From: Bicyclus anynana
Taxonomy: Eukaryota > Arthropoda > Insecta > Lepidoptera > Nymphalidae
Assembly: GCF_947172395.1 (NCBI RefSeq)
Contig: NC_069086.1
Span: 2,450,501-2,514,500 of the forward strand
Length of the DNA stretch: 64,000 nucleotides
Direction of reading: 5' to 3'
Shown in pieces: positions 43,865 through 52,544 of the stretch; the stretch's first letter is position 1; the number at the start of each line of letters is the position of its first letter. The notes under the pieces were generated by a model. It was not told where the DNA came from, did not search any database, and worked only from the letters and a program-made list of their open reading frames with translations. Made by a program: the position numbers and the translations under genes.

Positions 43865-45030
43865 TTGAAAATGCCCAAATATTTTGTTTATAATTGTAGA
43901 GGCAAGTACATTCCCAAAGCGGACGGCGTCGGCTGTCGTGGGTAGTTTACCATCCGCGGAGTGTTTGTTTTGTTAGCATCGTACTGAGATTAAAGAAAGC
44001 GAGGGCGTGGGCCGGTGGCTCCCAAAGTTTGAAGCTTTTCAAAAAAGAAAGTTAAGTCTTAAATATGATCTAAAGAATGATACGAACGAAGAGTTGCTAG
44101 AAGCATCAGGTAGGTTAAGACAGTCCTTATAAGGCTTATATTTAGAACAAACCAGTGAACGTCCATCGGCTGATGATGTTGATAAAATAGCTTACCCTCC
44201 TTACCCCTTCTTCTTTCCTCTGGGCCGTTTCAGCACTTAGCCATGTGATTAGCCGTTGTGCGTTTCTCCTTACCCCTTACTACCTTACCTACCTTAAGAA
44301 GGGACACATATTGTGATAAATGACTACTCCGAATGGCTCTCCGAGCCGAGGTCCGTGTCTCACGCCTTTAAAGTATACTCTTAGTTTCGCCAATCCTTTG
44401 TTCTGCTTCTTCCTTTGGACCGCATCAGGCGATGCTTTTGCGCTCGCCCAAAATGACGCCCTCGTGACGTCGAGACGAACCAGACAAGATATGACGATGC
44501 AGTCTAGTAACTCTTTAGATGATACATGGGATTTTATTTACTTTATATGAGGTTTAAAAGTAAATAGAAATAATATTTTTTAATATATACGAGTAATACG
44601 TATATTTTGTTTCTGTATTTACTCGTAAATGGGTATGCCAGACATTATTTAGATAGGTATGTCTGCAGCTGCACTTGTACAGATAGTGGAAGTCTTTGTA
44701 CCGTTCACGCATATTGAATCCAATGTAACATCGTTCGTAAAATATCACAGCCAAAATCATTGACTTTGGGAAACTTTGCCTCAAACGGAGATTCACATTA
44801 GAAACACGCTCTAAATCATACAAATACTATTTTTGTTGTGTTTGTTTACACTGCGATATACTTGCAGTGGTGTCTGGATGCGTGCTGCCATCCCTTGATA
44901 TGGATACACAAATAAAGATGAGGGATTTTCACATTCCATGCACCGATTCGCCGAGATGCTTGGCTACTAGGATCTGCTATAATTTATAATGATAATGGGG
45001 AATTAATAACAGGGAGATTAAGGTTTCATA
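43865..45030. other. unique intron sequence
   Basis: 44320..44550 is GC-richer with a 76-codon frame of unknown meaning. 44150..44185 carries 'gaacgtccatcggctgatga', a LINE-tail-like word. Nothing else seen. Confidence 0.4.
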
Positions 45031-45330
45031 TTGAAACATCAAACAGCCTGTATCCGTCCACTGCAGGCTGGACATAGGTTTTTCCGATATCGCCTTCCTC
45101 ATCTAACCGTTTCCCACTACCTTTATGATGTCGTCGGACATCACCTGGCTCCCGCAACCCGCAACCCACCTAATGTCCTCGGTCCACCTAGTCCTCTTCT
45201 AACTATGTGCCCTGCCCATTGCCACTTCAGCTTCGCGTCTCTCTGAGCTACGTCAGTGACTTGGTCTTTCTGCGAATCTATTCATCTCTGATTAGATCTC
45301 GCAGAGACACTACAAGCATAGCTCTTACCC
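45031..45330 (-). pseudogene. RTE-like LINE reverse-transcriptase tail, decayed
   Basis: In minus sense it reads through RQKDQVTDVAQRDAKLKWQW near 45190..45270, then 'actaggtggaccgaggacat', then the end 'cagcctgcagtggacggat'. Same element family as 18598, 21063 and 48934; internal deletions. Confidence 0.8.
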
Positions 45331-45334
45331 TGCT

Positions 45335-46250
45335 GTTACCCTGATCTAGGTAACATGAAGGATATGCTTTATTATAGTTTAATAAAGTCCAAGCCGTAGG
45401 CGGTCACCACTACGGAGACAAAACAATTATTGTTCCGTTGAAACTACAGAGCTATAGAGTAACAATGTTCCGTAACAATAATATCTTGATTAACGCAAAT
45501 CCTTTTGATATTCGGGAGCGTTATTGTATTCAAGCTCGTGATTTCTGTCGGCGACGCGGGATAAACTGGAATCCAATTTATATGTCGTCGAGGGAATCTA
45601 GACGTTATTTCGGGAATGATAAGGTAGTGTATTGGTTGAATGTTAATTTATAGGGTCAATCTCAATTAAAATTAACGGTAGACGGTATAAGCTGAAGCGG
45701 TTTATTGTTATTTAACAATTGTTTGAAATTTAAAAATGTGCTGGGAAATGTTTACTCTTTTCTTATTTTATTTTATATTTTTGGGTATGTTTGTAGATGG
45801 GCTGGTTTGTACATTTCCTAATAGATTTCATTCAAACTCAATACTAATATTTAAAATCATTACCAAACATTCGCTCATTTTGTTTGTGTATTGTTTATGA
45901 ATGAACGCAAGATGATCATGGTCAGTCATTTTAATGGGTCACACATTTTTCTACAAAGAAAAACCTTGCCAGTTAAAAATAATACAAGTAATATAAAGAC
46001 AGTATATAAAAAATATTCAAGGCAGCAGGTATAACTGCTTCTACAGCTAGATAGTATTTTATAAACATCTTAGCCTCAGCAATGCTGTGTATGCTTTTAT
46101 AAAGTTGTAATGTATCAGACTACTGTACTAATTGTTTATATTTTGTATTTTAATGTTTTCTGCTGCTATTGTTGGCATATCTAAGAAATATAAATAATTA
46201 TAAGAAATACACACCATCTAATTGTACAATTGCAATTGGCAAAGTACCCA
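45335..46250. other. unique AT-rich sequence
   Basis: Nothing recognised. Confidence 0.35.
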
Positions 46251-46254
46251 TTAT

Positions 46255-46385
46255 AATACATTATAAATACGCTGGCGCTTTTACCCCTCTGGCTGGCAAG
46301 ACTAATCCTTTCCAAATCCAAATAAATCCAAATAAATGCCAGCTCTTGGGTTACTTGACGCAAGGATCAATTTGTCAGACATAAA
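46255..46385 (-). pseudogene. LINE ORF end fragment (SQRGKSASV motif)
   Basis: Minus strand reads ERISLASQRGKSASVF, homologous to QRLSLAFQRGNSASVLGT at 7450..7530. A short 'aatccaaataaatccaaata' duplication breaks the match. The right border 'ggatcaatttgtcagaca' is shared with 7530..7552. Confidence 0.65.
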
Positions 46386-46389
46386 ATAT

Positions 46390-46985
46390 TATAATTATTT
46401 TATTTATTTTAAATTTAAATTTCATTTTATTATAGTCTTATTTTATTTTAAGCTGATTAGAATGTTAGTACCGGTATAATGAATAAATTACAGAAATCAG
46501 TTGAGCAATTTAGGCTCGAAATAGGGCCCGCTTTGCGCCTAAGCCTTGTACCACACACCGTCATCCCCAAACTAAGGGCGTCGCGTCACTACGCGGCCGC
46601 AGGCTTTTGATATTTTAATATTTGCTCGTCGTCGAGCTCGTCGTTGAGCGGCGAGCGTGACTAATTCGAGGGGCGCGATAACATCAACCATCTCGATGTC
46701 GAGTCTATTATGAGTATGGTTTTATAGCTATTATAAATATTTTAGTACAGTAATTGGTGCAACAGATAATAATACTACTAATATTATAAACAAGCGGATG
46801 CTGACCGTTTGGAATTCGGGTTTTGTAGTATAACTTTTAAGTAGTAGAGCTGTTTGTGACGTAGATCGTCCGGGGAAGTATTAATGTCTTATACTGTTGT
46901 GTATTTTGTACTAACCCCATGCTTATTACTTCCACTAAGTGTTCTTGTCTAAAGGGTAATGCTACCGGGTGTTATAGATAAAGTT
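46390..46985. other. unique sequence with a GC-rich core
   Basis: 46520..46690 is GC-rich with CpG-dense words ('gggcgtcgcgtcactacgcg', 'gtcgtcgagctcgtcgttga'). No domain or repeat match. Possible regulatory DNA; not demonstrable here. Confidence 0.35.
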
Positions 46986-46991
46986 TAAGGT

Positions 46992-47188
46992 CAGCCGCCT
47001 TAACCAAGTAGCACGCCGATTCTCTTTCTACGATCGCTAACGCTTCGAAAACTAGACAGATGTATGGGAATGACAGATCTTGATCACGTGACCTGTCGAT
47101 AGCAAATGTCATTCCCATACATATTTCTAGTTTTCGAAGCGTTAGCGATCGTAAAAAGAGAATCGACGTGCCACTTGGCTAGCGGCTG
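46992..47188. mobile_element. MITE M1, complete copy (197 bp)
   Basis: Long terminal inverted repeats: 'cagccgccttaaccaagtag', 'cacgccgattctctttctac', 'gatcgctaacgcttcgaaaa' on the left against the inverse on the right. Together the arms exceed 55 bp. GGT flanks both ends (46989..46991 and 47189..47191), a possible 3-bp target duplication. Confidence 0.85.
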
Positions 47189-47189
47189 G

Positions 47190-47560
47190 GTTGAATATTT
47201 TTGCAAATGTTTCAATGAGCTGTGAATGTTACGTACCTACATTATTATTTTATTCATACGGTGTCTGGATAAATTGTATATTCTTATTATTCTGTCGATT
47301 AATCAGTCGGAAGGCTATGTGAGATGCAGTGGGCGGAATACTTAATAATGCCTGAAAATCAGCGCTACAGCTATTTAGCTGTAGCATAGAGTTGAGGCAG
47401 CGACCCATTCAGCCGAAGCGTATTAAGTTAGTATTAAGTCTCATGATTTCTCCTATTTATTTTATGTTTTTTGGCTGAATAAATGATTTTATTAATGTAT
47501 CTCCTATTGATTTATTTCCTTTTTTTGAATTTTTAACAATGTTGATAAAATACGCAACCG
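47190..47560. other. unique intron sequence
   Basis: Contains a hairpin-like 'ctacagctatttagctgtag' at about 47366..47386. Nothing else. Confidence 0.35.
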
Positions 47561-47569
47561 GTGGTCAGG

Positions 47570-47890
47570 GCTAAAGAGTGAGGAACCTCCTCACAATACG
47601 CGCCGTCTCAAGAACCACTGCCTTCTGTATCTGACTCTTGATCCAACAGTTAAGTGAAAGCTTCTTAAGGTGTTGGTTGAAACTTTTCGCAGACCATTGA
47701 CTGAAACAACTATCGGAACAATAACAGTTGACTCAAAATTCCACATGGCGGTAATCTCGTGAGCAAGGTCCAAGTATATTGATACTTTTTCTTTTTCGGC
47801 TTTAACCAAATTATCGTCATGTGGAACAGTAATATCAACAATTATTGAACGACGCACTGACCGATCGACTAGTATATTCTTTTTTATTTT
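47570..47890 (-). pseudogene. LINE restriction-like endonuclease domain relic (Dong/R4-like)
   Basis: Minus frame reads ILVDRSVRRSIIVDITVPHD, then EKEKVSIYLDLAHEITAMWN, then VIVPIVVSVNGLRKVSTNTL. The IIVDITVPHD core with a following EKEK..Y.DL..EI..MW helix is the C-terminal PD-(D/E)XK-type endonuclease region known from Dong/R4-type non-LTR elements. The frame is open for 88 codons but RT is absent. A retroelement fossil 0.8 kb upstream of the glypican exon. Confidence 0.7.
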
Positions 47891-47894
47891 AACA

Positions 47895-48480
47895 ATTATT
47901 CAGGGGGAAACTATGTGGGTCCGCAGTAGGCTTAGATAATACTTACAGTTAGTATAGGTACTTATTACAAATATCTTTAGACTAAAACGCGTATTTTAGC
48001 AACAGTCTCAGCATGTGACACTTTTGGATGGGGTGGTTGATCGAAGGGGATGGTTCAGCCGGGCCTAAATAAGTTTAAACATCCGTCGGAGGGGGCCTTA
48101 TTGCATTAGCGACGGGGAAGCGATCAATGCATCCATTGGCTTTGAAGCTATTCCCAATATTCTTTGAAACTATTTTTATTGCTTTTTGATTTTATTTTGA
48201 AGTAAGCGTTTGGTTTATTGCCTTACGTTTATAAATTTTTGATGTTCTAACACCTCAAAATAAAAAATATTCTAAGTATTACACTATATTTGCAACGATG
48301 TAGTTTAAAATGCAATATAAAATTTTTATTATTATTATGTTTTCATTCCTATCTTTAATCTATGGGAAACTCCTTGAAGAATTGACAAATATACCTACCT
48401 TCTCTTAACGTATTTGGATAACTAGGATTTATGTATAAAGTTCTCACCTTTTTAATAGAATAAATAAGAGACACTTAATC
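47895..48480. other. unique intron sequence
   Basis: Nothing recognised; the dispersed repeat Y starts at 48484. Confidence 0.4.
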
Positions 48481-48483
48481 ATC

Positions 48484-48672
48484 CATTCATAGATGAAATG
48501 TTCTATTTTGTACAATCTATACGTGTAATGCTTACCCTAGTTAAGAACTTTGTGCACGTCGCTACCGCAACATTGGCCACTAGCAGATGCGGACGGCCTG
48601 TGATGTTCTATTTTGTACAATCTGTACGTGTAATGCTTACCCTAGTTAAGAACTGTGTGCACGCCGCTAACG
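48484..48672 (+). repeat. dispersed repeat Y, copy next to the exon
   Basis: 'cattcatagatgaaa' then 'attttgtacaatctatacgtg', 'aatgcttaccctag', 'aactttgtgcacgtcgct'. The same order with an extra middle part occurs at 53617..53755 ('cttcatagatgcaaaaatgc', 'catttcgtacaatttgtagg', 'catagtgcatacc', 'accttgtgcacgccat') and at 50512..50650. Here the last part is doubled by the 105-bp duplication. Confidence 0.65.
48585..48586 (+). pseudogene. decoy splice acceptor in duplication unit 1
   Basis: AG in 'ccactagcag'. Use of this site would give the same first codons in phase and then TGA at 48601..48603, at the junction of the two units. It is therefore either silent or produces a truncated, decay-prone transcript. 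Inference from sequence only. Confidence 0.7.
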
Positions 48673-48691
48673 CTACATTGTTCGCTCGCAG
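48667..48691 (+). promoter_or_regulatory. functional 3' splice site of the exon
   Basis: CTAAC branch-like site at 48667..48671, then 'cattgttcgctcgcag' with AG at 48690..48691. The branch A lies about 21 nt from the AG, a usual insect distance. The pyrimidine tract is short. Confidence 0.7.
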
Positions 48692-48844
48692 ATGCGGACG
48701 GTCTGTGCGCGACGCCAGGCTGCTGCGGCGCGGGGTCGCGGGCGCAGCTGGTGCAGCACGCGCGGCTGCAGCTGGAGGGAGCCGTGCGCAGCGAGCTCAA
48801 CAAGCTGGCGGAGATACTGGCCACCAGGGCCAAGCGGTTCGACG
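48692..48844 (+). CDS. internal exon of a glypican-family gene (dally / dally-like type)
   Basis: Glypicans are GPI-anchored heparan sulfate proteoglycans that shape Wnt, Hedgehog and BMP gradients at the cell surface. The exon is 153 bp, enters after the first base of a codon and leaves after the first base of another (phase 1/1), and has GTGAGT at 48845. It reads ADGLCATPGCCGAG, then SRAQLVQHARLQLEGAVRSE, then LNKLAEILATRAKRFD. The C-x4-CC motif followed by a helix with L/A/R and a late 'RxFD' matches the N-terminal Cys-rich start of glypicans (C...TCC...L...A...LE..LR...L...LAT....F). Its GC content is far above its surroundings. No signal peptide, attachment sites or GPI signal lie here; those exons must be outside. 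Dally versus Dally-like cannot be told from 51 codons. The start is set by the AG, not by the ATG that happens to follow it. Confidence 0.75.
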
Positions 48845-48850
48845 GTGAGT
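48845..48850 (+). promoter_or_regulatory. 5' splice site GTGAGT
   Basis: Exon ends 'ttcgacg' and is followed by gtgagt, a full consensus donor. It opens the downstream intron. Confidence 0.8.
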
Positions 48851-48933
48851 ACACACATATTTACTAATAGGTACTTTAGAATTTATACCTAGGACATATG
48901 ATCTAGGTAGGTAGGTCCAATTTAGTGAAAAAG

Positions 48934-49168
48934 GTGAACCGTCGAATCCAACTCGGCTGGGCTGCATTCGGGAAACTTCGCGACATCTTTTCGTCCGACA
49001 TTCCTCAGTGCCTGAAGACAAAAGTCTTCGAACAGTGCGTGTTGCCAGTGATGACCTAAGGTTCCGCGACTTGGTCGCTAACTATGGGCCTCATAAGAAG
49101 GCTCAGAGTCACACAGCGGGCGATGGAACGAGATATGTTAGGAGTATCTCTGCGTGATCGAATCAGAA
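48934..49168 (+). pseudogene. RTE-like LINE reverse-transcriptase fragment with one premature stop
   Basis: One frame reads VNRRIQLGWAAFGKLRDIFS, SDIPQCLKTKVFEQCVLPVM, T-stop-GSATWSLTMGLI, RRLRVTQRAMERDMLGVSLR, DRIRN. The only break is TAA where the family has a Tyr codon. Well conserved, so the insertion is fairly young. It begins 90 bp after the exon and ends next to the SINE at 49179. Same family as the tails at 18598, 21063 and 45031. Confidence 0.9.
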
Positions 49169-49178
49169 ATAAAAAAGA

Positions 49179-49345
49179 TTCACTGCTGAGCTCGAGTCTC
49201 CTCTCAGAATGAGAGGGGTTAGGCCAATAGTCCACCACGATGGTCGCTGGCCCAATGCGGATTGGCAGACTACACACACGTGGAGAATTAAGACAATTTT
49301 GCTTTTCCTTCGTTTAAGACACGTGATATTTCATTTCGTAAAAAA
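49179..49345 (-). mobile_element. SINE (family B), 3' part
   Basis: In minus sense 'acgaaatgaaatatcacgtg', 'ttctccacgtgtgtgtagtc', 'attgggccagcgaccatcgt' and 'gagaggagactcgagctcag'. Contains a 4-5 bp insertion after 'gccagc'. Confidence 0.9.
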
Positions 49346-49401
49346 AATAATATATTTACTACTACGGCATACCTACCTACTTACTAATTCTTAGCAGTTT
49401 T

Positions 49402-49682
49402 TGACGTGGCGCAGGTTTTGGGTTCGATTCCCGACTAGGCCGATTTAGGTTTTATTAATTGGTCCAGGTCTTGCTGATGGGAGGCTTCGGCTGTGGCTAA
49501 CTACCAGTAAATACGTACCGCCAAACGGTTTAGCGTTCCGGTACGATGTCGTGTAGAAACCGAAAGGGATGTGGATTTTTATCCTCCTCCTAACAAGTTA
49601 GCCCGCTTCCATCTTAGATTGCATCATCATCATATTAGGTAAGATTGTAGTCAAGGGCTAATTTGTAAAGAATAAAAAAAAC
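49402..49682 (+). mobile_element. SINE (family A), nearly full length
   Basis: Head remnant 'gacgtggcgcaggttttgg', B box GGTTCGATTCC, 'ggtccaggtcttgctgatgg', 'tttagcgttccggtacgatg', end 'gggctaatttgtaaagaata' and poly(A). Confidence 0.9.
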
Positions 49683-49689
49683 ACTCTTG

Positions 49690-49800
49690 ACTTCTCTGAC
49701 AAAGAGAGGTCTAGGAGGATAAAACTAAGCTCCATATACATGTGAAGGGAAGCATGATTTGTAGTGGGCTGTTAAAATAATGACTAAATCGTAATTTTCA
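49690..49800. repeat. dispersed repeat fragment
   Basis: 'ctaagctccatatacatgtg' and 'agtgggctgttaaaataatg' echo 61945..62030. Unassigned. Confidence 0.4.
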
Positions 49801-49854
49801 CATTCATTTATTTTTCCATATTACTAGCAGTTAGGTATATATTTCTTGACCTGA

Positions 49855-49910
49855 CCCGGGATTCGAACCCTGGACCTCATTGTCCGTAGCTGAAGCAAAT
49901 AACCACACGA
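49855..49910 (-). repeat. SINE tRNA-like head
   Basis: Minus sense ends GGGTTCGAATCCCGGGTC. Looks like a tRNA B box and T arm, but the remaining cloverleaf is not formed. Confidence 0.4.
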
Positions 49911-50179
49911 CAATGAGACATTTATCCTTGTTATTTAAATACTAAATGACCTTTTATGAAACACCGATCTCATTCACTATAGACCGTATGAACAATGCGT
50001 TCAGTGATCGCCTCTCAATGAGCCAGACCACATCGCCTAGCCGTTACTAATGAACTAAAAGCCAGTGAGAGCCAGACATACCTAGATTTATAAATTTCTA
50101 TCTTTTATATATTATTTTTTTTTTATTTAATAAATCTGAATCGGGAAATATAGCAATTTGTTTCATTGCGTTGGGACGA

Positions 50180-50290
50180 AGGAGATTTGGCTGGGAGTAC
50201 TAAGCCGTCGCGCCGCCCGGTTAAAATTTTGTCTATTTCTCTTCTAGCGATATGTCTTGATATGATATGATGTCAATGGTTGGAGCTAGG
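50180..50290. repeat. decayed MITE M5 relative
   Basis: 'gtctatttctcttctagcga' 'tatgtcttgat' matches the right arm at 29055..29083. Left arm reduced. Confidence 0.5.
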
Positions 50291-50511
50291 CTCACAAACT
50301 TTCAGCTTTCATTAAATGCGGTATGTGTGGCTGTCACAGCCTCTCGATCTATAAGTGTTACTAATACTGCATGACTTCATTACTATGTTTTACTGCGACC
50401 ATCAAAAGCTCTTACCATTGATCGCGCTATGTATAATACAAACCTAACGATTGAATAGAGTAAGATAATTAAAGCACATATTTCTTTTATTCAATGGCAA
50501 GCAATGGAATG

Positions 50512-50650
50512 CACTCCATAGATGTAAAAACTACTGCCTACCCTAAAGACTCAATACAAACCTATGTTGGACCACAGAGTACAAGGAATTTTCCAATTTT
50601 TACTCATTGTGCATACACTACTTAAAAACCTTCTGCACGCCACTTTGGCA
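50512..50650 (+). repeat. dispersed repeat Y, longer copy
   Basis: 'cactccatagatgtaaaaac', 'ctgcctaccctaaagactca', 'attttccaatttttactcat', 'cttctgcacgccac'. Includes the middle part missing next to the exon. Confidence 0.6.
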
Positions 50651-50654
50651 AGTT

Positions 50655-50800
50655 AACCCTCGCCTACGATCATACCTGATGTTAAATGCCGATGCAGTTT
50701 ATTCTACCCATATCTGTAACGGTTTTTACTATTTCGCTGGAAATCGAACCCAGGACCTCTCACATCACTACCAACTGCGCCACAAAGGTCGTCAAAATAC
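50655..50800 (-). mobile_element. tRNA-headed SINE fragment (family D)
   Basis: Minus sense: 'gacgacctttgtggcgcagt', 'gaggtcctgggttcgatttc' (B box), 'cagatatgggtagaataaac', 'gcatcggcatttaacatcag'. The last part also occurs at 60255..60310. Confidence 0.6.
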
Positions 50801-50919
50801 AGTTTATATTATCATATTTGTTTTATCCCGATCTGTTTGTCATTTCACATTTAACTACGAAACTACTGATGAACGGATTATCATGCGATTTCAGAAATAA
50901 TTTGAGATAAATTTCCATT

Positions 50920-51005
50920 TTCCTCCAGTTAAGGCAATAGTCCATCGAACCACCAACCCTCGGTAATGAGTCCGACCAATTTACCGTTGAGCTATTGAGG
51001 ATTAA
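50920..51005 (-). mobile_element. tRNA-headed SINE fragment (family C)
   Basis: Minus sense 'aatcctcaatagctcaacgg', 'tggttcgatgg', 'tgccttaactggaggaaaat'. Middle part deleted relative to 43580..43757. Confidence 0.6.
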
Positions 51006-51059
51006 TTACATAAAAATAAAAATTACTAATAATTCGAGTAACAATAGTAGTGGTTCTGC

Positions 51060-51165
51060 TGAGGAGTGTTTTCTCGCGATAACCCGCGAACGGTCACGCG
51101 GCTATTTATAGCTGACTCCTTGCTGTTGATACGCGCCTTGCACACGCAGAAAACACTCACGATAT
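51060..51165. repeat. short inverted repeat around a GC-rich core
   Basis: 'gagtgttttct' near 51066 and 'agaaaacactc' near 51148 are inverse. The core 'cgcgataacccgcgaacggt' is CpG-dense. May be a small element. Confidence 0.5.
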
Positions 51166-51308
51166 ATAAATAAACGTAATTTAACCATACATTCAATAAA
51201 CCGAATACGAATTAAGTTTTTGTTTATGTAAGTTGGTTGTATTTTTTGGCATCGTGGCTTACATAAACCGTCCCAGGAACCCTATTAATAACAGTAAGCT
51301 ACTCAAAA

Positions 51309-51495
51309 TCTATACTAATATTATAAAGCTGAAGAGTTTGTTTGTTTGTTTGATTGAACGCGCTAATCTCAGGAACTACTGGTCCGATTTGAAAAATTCT
51401 TTCAGTGTTAGATAGCCCATTTATTGACGAAGTCTATAGGCTATATATTATCCCCGTACTCCTACGGGAACCGGAACCACGCGGGTGGCAGCTAG
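51309..51495 (+). mobile_element. Helitron-type element, complete (187 bp), A/T flanks
   Basis: A | TCTATACTAATATTATAAAG ... gcgggtggcagCTAG | T. The base before and after fit an A-T insertion site. Interior as in 15698..15896; the last hairpin is shortened. Confidence 0.9.
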
Positions 51496-51499
51496 TTAG

Positions 51500-52315
51500 T
51501 CAGATAAAGTCTTTATTGCGCAAAAAATTCAAAATTTTGGGCCGAAGCGGCGAACGTAAGCTTAACATTTCTGTCAAAACTTTGAATAAAACTGGAAATA
51601 AAACATAGCAATAGATAAATGAACAGTGGGAGTTTTCAATATTTTCATACTGTTACTATCACGTTAACGTAAACGCAAATTTATATGGAATTGAAACAGT
51701 TGTGCAGTAGTGCCACTAGATGGCGCTGTTTAAATTCCTTAGAAATTCGCGTTTACGTTACGTGACAGTAGCAATGTCAATAAACCACTCGAAGCTAGTA
51801 GAGTCAATCGACGACAATGTAAGGCCGCTGGGCATAGAAATATCTAGTAGTATATTTCTCTGTCTATTAATTTATTACTCCAAAGTTCTCACAAACTGCA
51901 GTCAAAGCCGGTTGTGCACTCGACTCAATATTGATTATTGACTTGTCCACTTTCCAACCGCTCAATACGCCTCGCTTAAAGCTCTCACAGATAAATTTTA
52001 CTTGTATTTTCTCCCAGAAAACTACTTTTGTAAAATCCATAAAATACAATCAAGCTAAGTGCGTGTCAAGCCGCAGTGTAGGGTTCCGTAGTTTTGTGTC
52101 ACTACAATTTGTAGAGACGGTAAACAACTAAGCTGTGATAGTTTGCCTTATTCATTTATTTATGTTATTAGGAAAACCGTGCCCAGACGCATAAAATATA
52201 AACTAAAACCTTGATGTTACTTTGTGAAATCGTACCTACCTACCTTTATAATGGTTAAAGAATTTAAAAAATCAGTCCAGTAGTTTTAAGTCAAATCATA
52301 ACAAACAAAAATAAA
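51500..52315. other. unique intron sequence
   Basis: 51630..51770 has two inverse words ('cacgttaacgtaaacgcaaa' and 'gcgtttacgttacgtgacag') about 100 bp apart, suggesting a small inverted-repeat element. Otherwise nothing. Confidence 0.45.
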
Positions 52316-52317
52316 TT

Positions 52318-52540
52318 TGGCTGGTGGGAAGTTTCGGCCGTGGCTAGTTACCACCTTACGGATAAAGACGTACTGCCAAGCGATTTAGCGTTCCGATGTC
52401 GTGTAGAAACCGAAACCGAAAGGAGTGTGGATTTCATCCTACGCCTAACAAGTTAGCCCGTTTCCATCTTAGATTGCATCAACACTTACCATCATGTGAG
52501 ATTGTAGTCAAGAGCTAACTTGTAGACAATAAAAAAAATG
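52318..52540 (+). mobile_element. SINE (family A), 5'-truncated
   Basis: 'tggctggtgggaagtttcgg', 'ccgtggctagttaccacctt', 'gatgtcgtgtagaaaccgaa', 'agagctaacttgtagacaat' and poly(A). A 6-bp 'accgaa' duplication is visible. Confidence 0.9.
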
Positions 52541-52544
52541 TATC

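Larger units (their letters stand above)
1..48691 (+). other. presumed upstream intron (3' part) of the glypican-like gene
   Basis: This is everything left of the single exon. The assignment is an inference from the acceptor at 48691. No open frame in this span has exon-like splice sites, domain content or composition; the longer frames fall on repeats or on AT-rich unique sequence. An intron of more than 48 kb is plausible for an insect developmental gene, but other genes nested here cannot be excluded by eye. Confidence 0.5.
48498..48707 (+). repeat. 105-bp tandem duplication spanning the splice acceptor
   Basis: Unit 1 is 48498..48602 and unit 2 is 48603..48707; I count 10 mismatches and no gaps. 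Each unit holds the end of repeat Y, a branch-site position, an AG and 16 bases of exon sequence (atgcggacgg[c/t]ctgtg). Only unit 2 runs on into the exon. Changes in unit 1 hit the branch site (CTACC in place of CTAAC) and the pyrimidine stretch. Confidence 0.95.

Noticed and set aside
48498..48848. 116-codon frame overlapping the exon
   Set aside because: It is in another frame, reads through the duplicated intron segment and becomes Ala/Arg-rich low complexity in the GC-rich exon.
48673..48858. minus-strand frames over the exon (61 to 74 codons)
   Set aside because: Shadows of the GC-rich exon; the splice signals are on the plus strand.
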